This document shows, piece after piece, positions 33,302 to 41,428 of a stretch of DNA of 64,000 nucleotides (its first letter is position 1; each line of letters opens with the position of its first letter). This DNA comes from JAFGOG01 sp034429215 (GTDB taxonomy: Bacteria > Chloroflexota > Anaerolineae > JAAYZQ01). The notes under the pieces were generated by a model that was not told the origin of the DNA, made no database searches, and worked only from the letters and a program-made list of their open reading frames with translations. The stretch covers positions 4,699-68,698 of the forward strand of contig DAOUGI010000023.1 of the NCBI GenBank assembly GCA_034429215.1, given 5' to 3'. The translations under genes were made by a program, and so were the position numbers.

Positions 33302-34051
33302 CTAACCCGCCTGTACATTGCGTGCCAGCGCATCGACCCACTCAGGGTCGATGCGCTGCAATCGCTTCTTTTTCAGATTTTCCTTCATGATCCAGGCCAC
33401 GTCCGGATCTGCCGCCGGCAGCCATTTTTCCATGGCCGCCTTACCCTCCGGCGGCAGCGCGGCGACGGCGACGCTCCAACAATAGCCCAGGGCCTGTCTC
33501 AGGGTCTTGAATTCGTCGCTTTTTCGATCCTCTGCGGCGGCAACCGAAGTGGTTATGTCGTCTAAAAGCCGAAGGACGCGCTGCGCATGGTGGGGATTGG
33601 CCAGCAGCCTGGGCTCGCACAGGCCGGCGGCAGCGGCCCGCTTCTCCAGCCAGTTTCCCCGGCTCCAGCCCTCCATCTCGGCCAGCAGGGCGTCCATGTC
33701 CCGGTCGCCCAGGCGTTGGAGGGCCATGGCCACCCCCTCGCGCATCCGCCAGCGCGGATCAGAGGCATAGCTGCGCACGACAGGCAAAACCTCGTCGTGA
33801 CCCTCGGCCAGGAGCCGGCCCAGGCCCACGACCCCGCACACGGCCAGGAACTGCTCCGGTGAGTTGACCGGTGCCCGGTCAGGACCGAGGGTCAGCCAGC
33901 GCCGGAACTGTGCTTCGCTTCCCTCATCGGCTACAGCCTGCAACAGCTCCAGGTTGGCCCGTGGCCCCGGCAGATCCGATTCCTGAAGCAGGAACGGATC
34001 CCAGTCGTCGAGGGTGCGCAGTATCTGCCGGTAGTTATCTACCTTGCTCAC
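33302..34051 (-). CDS. HEAT-repeat-like protein next to corrinoid protein
   Basis: A 249-residue, mostly helical protein, with segments such as RWRMREGVAMALQRLGDRDMDALLAEM and EKRAAAAGLCEPRLL that read as HEAT/DNA-alkylation-type alpha repeats. Function unknown. The GTG start overlaps the stop of the corrinoid protein gene (4 nt), implying translational coupling and a joint role. Its stop is directly adjacent to the stop of the convergent GH3 gene. Confidence 0.75.
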   Translation of the reverse strand: MSKVDNYRQILRTLDDWDPFLLQESDLPGPRANLELLQAVADEGSEAQFRRWLTLGPDRAPVNSPEQFLAVCGVVGLGRLLAEGHDEVLPVVRSYASDPRWRMREGVAMALQRLGDRDMDALLAEMEGWSRGNWLEKRAAAAGLCEPRLLANPHHAQRVLRLLDDITTSVAAAEDRKSDEFKTLRQALGYCWSVAVAALPPEGKAAMEKWLPAADPDVAWIMKENLKKKRLQRIDPEWVDALARNVQAG

Positions 34052-34683
34052 CCGATCAGGCTGCGCGCTATCTCGACCGCAGTCGCCGCGTCAGAGGCAT
34101 AGGCATCGGCGCCGATCTGCTGGGCGTAGGCGGCCGTCACCGGCGCGCCGCCAATGACGATCTTGCACGTGTCGCGCACGCCCGCTTCCTCCAAGGCGTC
34201 GATGGTGGTCTTCATGTTGACCATCGTCGTCGTTAGCAGCGCACTCATGCCAACCACCTGGGGCCGGTGCTCGCGCACAGCAGCCACAAATCCCTCGGGC
34301 GAGACGTCGGTGCCCAAGTCCACGGTCTCAAACCCGGCGCCTTCCAACATCATCTTGACCAGGTTCTTGCCGATGTCGTGCAGGTCGCCCTTGACCGTAC
34401 CGATGATAAACTTGCCGGCGCTGGGCACGCCGGTCTCGGCCAGCAGCGGACGAAGCACGCCCATGCCGGCGTGCATGGCCCGAGCTGCGACCAGCACCTC
34501 CGGGACAAACAGGTCGCCGGCCTTAAAGTCCCTGCCGACCTCATCCATGCCGGCGATCAGGCCGCCAGTCAGGATTTGCTTTGGGGTGAGGCCCTGGTCA
34601 AGGGCCTGCCGGACCAGGTCTGCGACGGTCTTGTCCTCGCCGTTGTACAGGTTCGATGCGATCTCTTGCAGGATGTCTGCCAT
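34048..34683 (-). CDS. Second corrinoid methyl-carrier protein
   Basis: A 211-residue paralogue of the protein at 1030-1677, with the same cap plus B12 domain and the cobalt-ligand motif GDLHDIG (DxHxxG), then LGTDVSPEGF and SALLTTTM. No methyltransferase subunit is adjacent; it is instead coupled to a HEAT-like protein. GAGGAGG precedes the ATG, and a TTGACA/TATAAT promoter lies upstream. It may serve a distant methyltransferase. Confidence 0.94.
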   Translation of the reverse strand: MADILQEIASNLYNGEDKTVADLVRQALDQGLTPKQILTGGLIAGMDEVGRDFKAGDLFVPEVLVAARAMHAGMGVLRPLLAETGVPSAGKFIIGTVKGDLHDIGKNLVKMMLEGAGFETVDLGTDVSPEGFVAAVREHRPQVVGMSALLTTTMVNMKTTIDALEEAGVRDTCKIVIGGAPVTAAYAQQIGADAYASDAATAVEIARSLIG

Positions 34684-34727
34684 GTGGTTCCTCCTCTGGA
34701 AATCCGCGAATGAGCAAATGCCAGGCC

Positions 34728-34755
34728 ATTATATCCGGATTGTTCACTTTGTCAA
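34728..34755 (-). promoter_or_regulatory. Promoter for second corrinoid protein gene
   Basis: Minus strand TTGACA (34750-34755), 16 bp, TATAAT (34728-34733): both boxes match the consensus exactly. Confidence 0.75.
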
Positions 34756-34856
34756 TCAGGGATGTAGGGGGAATCGGGGCTGCTGCGGGGGAAAGATGCA
34801 AGTTTGCCCAGTTCAAACGTCCATGATACTATAACAGGCGTAAGGAGGGGGTCAAC

Positions 34857-36509
34857 ATGGAATTCTCGCCTGCCGTCAGAGCGAGCAATATCGAACACAT
34901 GAAGGCCGGTCTGCTCGACGTCATCATTATCGGCGGGGGCATCACCGGCGCCGGGATCGCCCGGGACGCGGCCATGCGCGGGCTGAGCGCCGGCCTGCTG
35001 GAAAGGGAAGATTTCGCCAGCGGCACCAGCAGCAAATCGGCCCGGATGGTGCACGGCGGCCTGCGCTACCTGGAGCAGTACCAATTCGGCCTCGTCCTCA
35101 GCGCCTGCGCCGAGCGGTATACCCTCTACCAGATGGCTCCCCGGCTGGTACAGCCCCATGCGTTCACCTTTCCCGTGTACCGTACCTCCAAGAAAGGCTT
35201 GAGCACGATCCGGCTGGGGATGTGGCTATACGACCTGCTGGCGCTGTTCCACACCATCCGCCGGCACAAGATGGTTGGAGCCAGGCAGGTGTCGGACCAG
35301 GCGCCAGGGTTGACACAACAGGGCCTGGTTGGGGCAGCTTCTTATTACGACTGCCTGGCCGACGACGTGCGGCTGACCCTGGCCACGATCCTGTCAGCCC
35401 ACCGCTGCGGGGCGTTGGCGGCCAACCACGCACAAGTAGTCGGCCTGATTAAGGAAAAGGGCGAGGTCGCCGGGGTGCAAGCCGTCGATCGGATCGGCGG
35501 CGAGCGGTTCGACGTACGAGCGCGGGTGACGATCAATGCCACCGGAGTGTGGGCAGATCAGGTCCGGCTTATGGACGACCCGGACGCGAGCAGGATGATC
35601 CGCGTGAACCGCGGCAGCCACCTGGTTCTGCCGCGGCACAGGCTACAGGTACACAGCGCGGTGGCCTTTAGCAGTGTTGACGGCCGGCGGGCCATGTACG
35701 CCGTGCCATGGGGAGAGACCTGCCTCGTCGGCACGACCGATGTCGATCATGGCCAGGAGATGGATCAGGTCCATGCGACTGCCGAGGAGGTCGAGTCGAT
35801 ACTGGCCTCTGTCAATGCCGCCTTCCCTCAGGCCAAGCTGACGCCCGGCGACATTATCAGCACCTATGCCGGGCTGAGGCCGCTGATTGCCGGCGAGGAG
35901 GAGGCCGCCTACCAGGCGTCGCGCGATCACCACATTATAGAGAGCGATGCAGGGCTGGTGTCGATTGCCGGCGGCAAGCTGACCACCTACCGCCGCATGG
36001 CAGAGGACCTGGTCGACGCCGTAGCCAAGAAACTGGACAAAGAGTTCGGCATCCAAGCCAAAGGTTGCGAGACCCGCGACTGCCCGCTGGCAGAGCCCAA
36101 TTTCGACCTCGACCAGGAGGTGACCAAACTGGCCGGAGAAGCCACTTACCTTGACCGTGACGTCGTGACACACCTGGTCACAGCCTACGGCCCGGCAAGC
36201 CCGGCAGTTGTGGCTTTCGCCCAGGACGACGCCGAGATGAGATCCAGGCTCATGCCCGGCCTGCCGTACATCCTGGCCGAAGTCCCATACGTGATCCAGC
36301 ACGAGATGGCCTTGACACTGAACGACGTGCTGATCCGGCGGATGCACGTCATCCACGAAACCGCCGACCAGGGAGCAGGCTGCGCGCCGTCGGTGGCGGC
36401 GACGATGGCCCGCTGCCTGGACTGGAGCGCGGCCGAAATCGAACGGCAGGTGGACGACTATCTCCGCCAGATAGCGCTTAGCCGGGCCTTTGAATCCGGA
36501 AGGGGGTGA
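34857..36509 (+). CDS. glpD: FAD-dependent glycerol-3-phosphate dehydrogenase
   Basis: Oxidises glycerol-3-phosphate to dihydroxyacetone phosphate at the membrane and passes electrons to quinone. DVIIIGGGITGAGIARDAAMRG binds FAD; ASGTSSKSARMVHGGLRYLE is the family signature; GGKLTTYRRMAEDLVDA is the late FAD-contact segment; a C-terminal helical domain follows. 550 residues is normal. AAGGAGG precedes the ATG; a TATAAC box at 34830-34835 may be its -10, with no good -35. The next gene starts 3 nt later. Confidence 0.95.
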   Translation: MEFSPAVRASNIEHMKAGLLDVIIIGGGITGAGIARDAAMRGLSAGLLEREDFASGTSSKSARMVHGGLRYLEQYQFGLVLSACAERYTLYQMAPRLVQPHAFTFPVYRTSKKGLSTIRLGMWLYDLLALFHTIRRHKMVGARQVSDQAPGLTQQGLVGAASYYDCLADDVRLTLATILSAHRCGALAANHAQVVGLIKEKGEVAGVQAVDRIGGERFDVRARVTINATGVWADQVRLMDDPDASRMIRVNRGSHLVLPRHRLQVHSAVAFSSVDGRRAMYAVPWGETCLVGTTDVDHGQEMDQVHATAEEVESILASVNAAFPQAKLTPGDIISTYAGLRPLIAGEEEAAYQASRDHHIIESDAGLVSIAGGKLTTYRRMAEDLVDAVAKKLDKEFGIQAKGCETRDCPLAEPNFDLDQEVTKLAGEATYLDRDVVTHLVTAYGPASPAVVAFAQDDAEMRSRLMPGLPYILAEVPYVIQHEMALTLNDVLIRRMHVIHETADQGAGCAPSVAATMARCLDWSAAEIERQVDDYLRQIALSRAFESGRG

Positions 36510-36512
36510 GCA

Positions 36513-38225
36513 ATGGCCAAAAACGCGCAGTATTCCCCGCCCTGGACCGAGTCCCCGCCGCCGCCGGGAAGCTTTCGCTCGATCCTGAAATGGGGCAGCC
36601 CAACCGAGTTCAAGCACCCCAACCACAGGCTGTACGAGCTGATGAAGCAGGTCTTTGGCCTGACCGACGCCGATTTCCGGGAGCGGACCAACACCGGCGA
36701 GATGCCGGTCGCGGTCACCCAGCCCTGCCGGCTGCCGCCGGAGACGCTGGCCGGGCTGGCCGAAATAGCCGGCGAGGAGAATGTCAAGACCGATGCCTGG
36801 TCGCGGGCCGGCGCCTGCTACGGCAAAGCAGAGCTGGACGCGGCGCGCCTGCGGGCCGGTGTCGTCGAAAACCCGCCCGATGCCGTCGTCGATCCGCGGA
36901 ATGCTGACGACGTTCGCCGGCTGGTCGCCTTTTGTCACGAGCGCCGCATCCCGATCACGCCCTTTGGCGCCGGCTCGGGCGTCACGCGGGGAGCCGAATG
37001 CATGCGAGGCGGCATCTCCCTGCGGCTCAGCACCCACATGAACCGCATCCTGGCCCTGAACCCGATCGACCAGACCGTGACCGTGGAACCGGGCATCTAC
37101 GGGCCGGCGCTGGAAGAGGCGCTGAACGAGGCCCCAGAGCGCTTGAGCGCGCCCGATCGTTACACCTGCGGCCACTTTCCCCAGTCGTTCGAGTACTCGA
37201 CCGTTGGCGGCTGGGTGGTCACCCGCGGGGCAGGGCAGAACTCTACCTACTATGGCAAGATCGAGCACCTGGTCCTGTCGCAAAAGTATGTCACCCCCGT
37301 TGGCGACATTGTGACAGTGAACGTTCCAGGCAAAGCCACCGGCCCGGACATCGACCAGATCATGATCGGCTCCGAGGGAGCATACGGCATCCTGGTCGAG
37401 GTCACTCTCAAGCTCGGCCGCTTCCGGCCCGAAAACCGCCGGCGGTTCAGCTTTGTCTTTCGCGATTGGGACGCCGGCTGCCAAGCCTGCCGCGAGGTGA
37501 TGCAGGGGGAGTTTGGCTTTCCGTCGGTATTTCGCCTATCGGACCCGGAGGAAACCGACGTGGCTTTCAAGCTGTACGGGGTCGAAGGGACGCCACTGGA
37601 CCCGCTCCTGACGCGGTTGGGCTACCGGCCAGGGGAACGCTGCCTGCTGTTGGGCCACACCGACGGCGACAGGGACCTGGGCAAGCTGATCAGGCGCAAG
37701 ATCGGCCGCATCTGCAAGCGGCATGGTGCACTGACCACTACCGGCTATGTCACGAAAAGCTGGGAGCACGGCCGCTTTCGCGACCCTTACATGCGTGAGG
37801 ACCTGGGGGATTTTGGGATCGTGCTCGATACGCTCGAGTGTGGCGTGAGCTGGACAAACCTGCCGCGGGTGTGGGCCGGCGTGCGCGATTATGTCCGCTC
37901 CCGGCCGCGGACGATCTGCATGTGTCACGCTTCGCATTTCTATCCACAGGGAACCAATCTGTACTTTATCTTTATCGCGCGCATGAGCGGCACCCAGGAG
38001 TACCTGGACCTCCAAGCCGGCATCCTGGATGCGATCCGCACCTATGGGGGAACGATGAGCCATCATCACGGCATCGGCAAGGCGACGGCCCCCTGGCTGG
38101 AGGGTCAGATCGGCGCTAATCAGCTCGCGGTTCTGCGGGCGCTCAAACAGCACTTTGATCCGCACGGCATTATGAACCCGGGCGGCACGCTGGCCCTGGA
38201 CCTGCCCGAGGAAATGCGCAAGTAG
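36513..38225 (+). CDS. Alkyl-DHAP synthase-like FAD flavoprotein
   Basis: A 570-residue protein of the FAD_binding_4 (VAO) superfamily. PPDAVVDPRNADDVRRLVAF and TPFGAGSGVTRG form the FAD-binding domain; GGWVVTRGAGQNSTYYGKIEHL the PP-loop region; SHHHGIGKATAPW near the end matches the His-rich motif of alkylglycerone-phosphate synthase. That enzyme swaps the acyl chain of acyl-DHAP for a fatty alcohol to make ether lipids. The setting between glpD (DHAP) and plsY supports a glycerolipid role. A hydroxyacid dehydrogenase of the same superfamily is the alternative. Confidence 0.85.
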   Translation: MAKNAQYSPPWTESPPPPGSFRSILKWGSPTEFKHPNHRLYELMKQVFGLTDADFRERTNTGEMPVAVTQPCRLPPETLAGLAEIAGEENVKTDAWSRAGACYGKAELDAARLRAGVVENPPDAVVDPRNADDVRRLVAFCHERRIPITPFGAGSGVTRGAECMRGGISLRLSTHMNRILALNPIDQTVTVEPGIYGPALEEALNEAPERLSAPDRYTCGHFPQSFEYSTVGGWVVTRGAGQNSTYYGKIEHLVLSQKYVTPVGDIVTVNVPGKATGPDIDQIMIGSEGAYGILVEVTLKLGRFRPENRRRFSFVFRDWDAGCQACREVMQGEFGFPSVFRLSDPEETDVAFKLYGVEGTPLDPLLTRLGYRPGERCLLLGHTDGDRDLGKLIRRKIGRICKRHGALTTTGYVTKSWEHGRFRDPYMREDLGDFGIVLDTLECGVSWTNLPRVWAGVRDYVRSRPRTICMCHASHFYPQGTNLYFIFIARMSGTQEYLDLQAGILDAIRTYGGTMSHHHGIGKATAPWLEGQIGANQLAVLRALKQHFDPHGIMNPGGTLALDLPEEMRK

Positions 38226-38245
38226 GTAACGGGAGAAGGGCTTGG

Positions 38246-38872
38246 CTAAGGCCTTGGGGTGGGTGTTGACTTGAAGGAGAGGCGGCGCTCGGTGCCCTGC
38301 CTGAGCCGTTGGATGTTGGGCCGGTGGGCATTGACGATGATGATCCAGGCCAGGACGCCGTACAGGATATAGGTCGAGGCCAGGATGCCGGCCAGGCTTA
38401 GAGCCAGTAGAAGGAAGGGCATCACCGTCAGCACGGTCAGCGAGCCGACCGAGGCATAGCGGGTAATGGCAATGACCAGGATCAGCAGGATGATCAGGCC
38501 AAGCCCGGCCGGCCAATAGATAGCGCTCAGCGCCCCCAACGACGTGCCCACGCCGGCCCCGCCGTGAAAGTGGAGGGTGAACGGGAGGTTGTGGCCAAGG
38601 ATGGCCGCCGCGCCGGCCAGCACCGCCGCCACCGGCAGGTCGCTGATCTGGCCGGCCGCCCACACTGCGAGCGCCCCTTTGCCGACGTCCAGCGCTCCGG
38701 TGAGCAGCGCAGGCAACAACCCCAGCACGCGAAATACGTTGGTGCCCCCTATCCGGCCACTGTGATGGCGCAGGATATCAACGCCCCACAGCTTGCTGAT
38801 CAGGTATCCGGATGGAAAGCTGCCCAGGAGATAGCCCACCACGGCCGCGGCGATCACCAGCACGACCTGCAT
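38246..38872 (-). CDS. plsY: Acyl-phosphate glycerol-3-phosphate acyltransferase
   Basis: A 208-residue membrane protein of the PlsY family, which puts the first acyl chain on glycerol-3-phosphate. YLLGSFPSGYLISKLWGVDI is the first conserved loop, IGGTNVFRVLG the second, GHNLPFTLHFHGGAGVGTSLG the third. The third loop usually reads GGKGVAT; here the Lys is Ala, a change at a phosphate-contacting site, and loop two has GGTN for GATN. It could be active with altered substrate or be a divergent paralogue. It converges on the alkyl-DHAP-synthase-like gene. Confidence 0.9.
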   Translation of the reverse strand: MQVVLVIAAAVVGYLLGSFPSGYLISKLWGVDILRHHSGRIGGTNVFRVLGLLPALLTGALDVGKGALAVWAAGQISDLPVAAVLAGAAAILGHNLPFTLHFHGGAGVGTSLGALSAIYWPAGLGLIILLILVIAITRYASVGSLTVLTVMPFLLLALSLAGILASTYILYGVLAWIIIVNAHRPNIQRLRQGTERRLSFKSTPTPRP

Positions 38873-38992
38873 AACCTATCTGCACCTCTCTGCTGCCTAT
38901 TCATAGCACAACATAGACAAAAACACAAGAACGCTGATCTGGTTACGCCGGTAGAATAGAACCGCGGGTCGCCAGAGAGCCGAGGTGGTGGC

Positions 38993-39022
38993 TTGACACA
39001 CAGTGCAGGAGTGTGCTACAAT
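38993..39022 (+). promoter_or_regulatory. Promoter for secreted DUF5107-like gene
   Basis: TTGACA (38993-38998), 18 bp, TACAAT (39017-39022), 22 bp before the ATG. Confidence 0.65.
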
Positions 39023-39043
39023 CTGGGCGGATGAGGTCGAGCG

Positions 39044-41185
39044 ATGCAATGTCTGGTTGTCGTGTGGCTGGGCTTGGCACTGCTGCTAGGCGTGGGAAGC
39101 GGGCGGCCGTCTCCTGACCTGGATCCGGGTCGGGGGACCACCCCTGCCGAGACACCAACGGTCCAGGTATCGACGACAACGTTGACCATCCCCACCTACC
39201 CCTACGCCGGCTTTTTAGAAGCCGAGCACTCTGACACCTACAACATGACCTATTACAAGCTCAACTGGAGCGAGTACGAGGCTTCTGGCCCGCAGCCGTC
39301 ACCCCACGACTATACCGCCCTGGTTGTGGAAAACGCCTGGCTGCGGCTCACCTTCCTGCCCGAGCTGGGCGGCCGCCTGTATGGAGTGACCGACAAGACG
39401 ACCGGCGAAGAGCTGCTCTACCAGAATCCGGTCGTCAAGCCCACCCACTGGGGGCCGCCCGAGCAGGGCTGGTGGCTGGCCGTCGGCGGGATCGAGTGGT
39501 GCCTCCCGGTGGAAGAGCACGGCTACGAATGGGGAGAGGAATGGTACTATAGCGTATCGACCTCAGTTGAGGGCGCAACGGTCTGGCTGTGGGACACCTT
39601 CTCCGAAGAGCGGGTGCGGGCCGAGATCAAGGTCTTTTTGCCGGCCGGCCAGGCTGCTTTTACCGTTACTCCCCGGCTGGAAAACCCGACCGGCGCGCCG
39701 GTGACCTTCAAGTTCTGGGACAATGCCATGCTGGCTCCCGGCCCGGCCAACACGGTAGGGCGCCTGCTGCGCTTTGCCATGCCGATCGACCAGGTCACCG
39801 TTCACAGCCGGGGCGACGACTATCTTCCCGGAGCCGGCGAGCCGATGAGCTGGCCTGCCTACGACGGCATCGATTATTCCCAATTGGGCAACTGGAACCA
39901 ATGGCTCGGATTCTTTGCTCGTCCCCAGGCGGCCGAGGATTGGGCCGGCGTCTACGCCGAGGGGGTCAAGCGCGGTGTCGCCCGCGTCTTTCCCCGCGAG
40001 ATAGCGGTCGGGGTCAAGGGGTTTGGCTTTGGCTGGACCAGCCCGATCGACCCGACCAACTGGACAGACGACGGCAGCACCTATGTCGAGCTGCATGGCG
40101 GGCCGGCGCCGACCTTCTGGGATGCGATTACCCTCAACCCCAACCAAACGCTGGAGTGGACCGAGACCTGGCTGCCGCTGCGGGACATTCCCGCGTTGAG
40201 CCTGGCCACCCCCGACGTAGCCCTGGGGCTCAAGGCCGGTGGAGCGGACCTCGACCTGGGCGCCGTCCTGGCCGGCGGCGGGACCGACGTCAGCCTGCGG
40301 CTGTGGCGCCAGGCCGGCTGTGGCCTGTTGTGGCGCCAGGACCAATTGAGCCTTGACCCAGGTGAGGCTTACACAGCACACCTGACCGGGATCGGGCTGG
40401 GAACGGACCAGGTCGTGCTCGGCGTGCTGCAAGGCAACAGCCTGCTGGCCCTCAGCGGCGACCTGACCTGCCCGGCGGTCACGTCGCAGGTAGACGCGCT
40501 GAGCACGGTGCAGACGGCGGCCGGCTTTACGGTCCAGTGGAGCGCCGCCGATCCCGGCGGCGTGCTGACCGGCTACGATATCCAGGTGCGTGACGGCGAC
40601 ACAGAAGCACCGTGGACCGATTGGCTCACCGGCACAACCGGCACATCGGCCGATTTCACCGGCCACGACGGCCATACCTACACCTTTCGCAGCCGCGCCC
40701 GGGATCTATGGGGCCGCCTGGAAAGCTGGCCCGGCGGCAGTTGGCAAGACACCTTCACCACGGTCCTGCTCGAACCGGCCCCGGTGCTCATCACCTCCGA
40801 CAAGACGGCCTGGCCGGTGTGCGTGGATCCCGGCGACGAGGTAGAATTCGAGATCCATCTGAACAACACCGGCAACCTGGCGGCGGGAGTCCAGGTGACC
40901 GATCCACTGCCGGCAAACGTGACGGTCACCGCCGGGCCATGGATCAGCCCTGCTCTGCCGCCGCCGGCGCTGATCAGCGGCACGGTAGGTTGGGCCGGCA
41001 GCCTGGCCGCCGGCCAGACAGGGGTCACTATCGGCTTTACGGCGCAGATATCGGACGTTAATCCGGGGGAGGAAATTGTCAACATCGCCTGGATCGACGA
41101 CGCGGTCCATCCCATCCTGCAGCGCCGGGCAATGCTCAAACGGTGCGCCCGCTTTTACCTGCCGCTGATCGTTCGAGCCTGGTAG
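39044..41185 (+). CDS. Secreted DUF5107-like protein with FN3 and DUF11-type domains
   Basis: A 713-residue protein with a signal peptide (about 1-20). The large N-terminal domain (about 45-400), LRLTFLPELGGRLYGVTDKTTGEELLYQNP onward, resembles DUF5107, a galactose-mutarotase-like fold linked to carbohydrate handling. An FN3-like unit follows (about 485-575), then a DUF11-type beta domain (about 590-695, VTDPLPANVTVTAG). The C-terminus CARFYLPLIVRAW is hydrophobic-aromatic; similar short tails end many secreted proteins of Chloroflexota and may be a sorting signal (recalled pattern, untested). Confidence 0.75.
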   Translation: MQCLVVVWLGLALLLGVGSGRPSPDLDPGRGTTPAETPTVQVSTTTLTIPTYPYAGFLEAEHSDTYNMTYYKLNWSEYEASGPQPSPHDYTALVVENAWLRLTFLPELGGRLYGVTDKTTGEELLYQNPVVKPTHWGPPEQGWWLAVGGIEWCLPVEEHGYEWGEEWYYSVSTSVEGATVWLWDTFSEERVRAEIKVFLPAGQAAFTVTPRLENPTGAPVTFKFWDNAMLAPGPANTVGRLLRFAMPIDQVTVHSRGDDYLPGAGEPMSWPAYDGIDYSQLGNWNQWLGFFARPQAAEDWAGVYAEGVKRGVARVFPREIAVGVKGFGFGWTSPIDPTNWTDDGSTYVELHGGPAPTFWDAITLNPNQTLEWTETWLPLRDIPALSLATPDVALGLKAGGADLDLGAVLAGGGTDVSLRLWRQAGCGLLWRQDQLSLDPGEAYTAHLTGIGLGTDQVVLGVLQGNSLLALSGDLTCPAVTSQVDALSTVQTAAGFTVQWSAADPGGVLTGYDIQVRDGDTEAPWTDWLTGTTGTSADFTGHDGHTYTFRSRARDLWGRLESWPGGSWQDTFTTVLLEPAPVLITSDKTAWPVCVDPGDEVEFEIHLNNTGNLAAGVQVTDPLPANVTVTAGPWISPALPPPALISGTVGWAGSLAAGQTGVTIGFTAQISDVNPGEEIVNIAWIDDAVHPILQRRAMLKRCARFYLPLIVRAW

Positions 41186-41208
41186 TCAAGCCGCACTTGC
41201 CGGCATCT

Positions 41209-41237
41209 TTGACCTGCCGGCCATAGAGGCTTATAAT
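41209..41237 (+). promoter_or_regulatory. Promoter upstream of the 42-codon ORF and tldD
   Basis: TTGACC (41209-41214), 17 bp, TATAAT (41232-41237). Confidence 0.65.
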
Positions 41238-41256
41238 GGCCCCCGGGGGTGAAACC

Positions 41257-41385
41257 ATGATCTTGCCAAAGACCGTGACTCGCTCCGGCAGGAAGAGCTT
41301 GTCGTGCCGAGATGCACACACAGCCCATGTGACACTGTACCACGACGCTGAACATCCCAATTACCTAGAGCCGCGCCGCCGGTAA
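41257..41385 (+). CDS. Possible 42-codon small ORF/leader
   Basis: An ATG at 41257 with GGGGGTG seven bases upstream opens a 42-codon frame (MILPKTVTRSGRKSL...) closing at TAA 41383-41385, 43 nt before tldD. It lies 19 nt after a good -10 box, so it is the first frame on the tldD transcript. The product is basic and has no membrane segment. It could be a small protein, a leader peptide or chance. Confidence 0.35.
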   Translation: MILPKTVTRSGRKSLSCRDAHTAHVTLYHDAEHPNYLEPRRR

Positions 41386-41428
41386 CAGGCAGCAGCTAAC
41401 CGACCATCATGGAAAAGGAGAGGTTCTC

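Noticed and set aside
34684..34856. Cobalamin riboswitch upstream of the second corrinoid gene
   Set aside because: The gap of about 170 nt contains a consensus promoter only about 45 nt before the start codon, leaving too short a leader; I see no B12-box-like segment.
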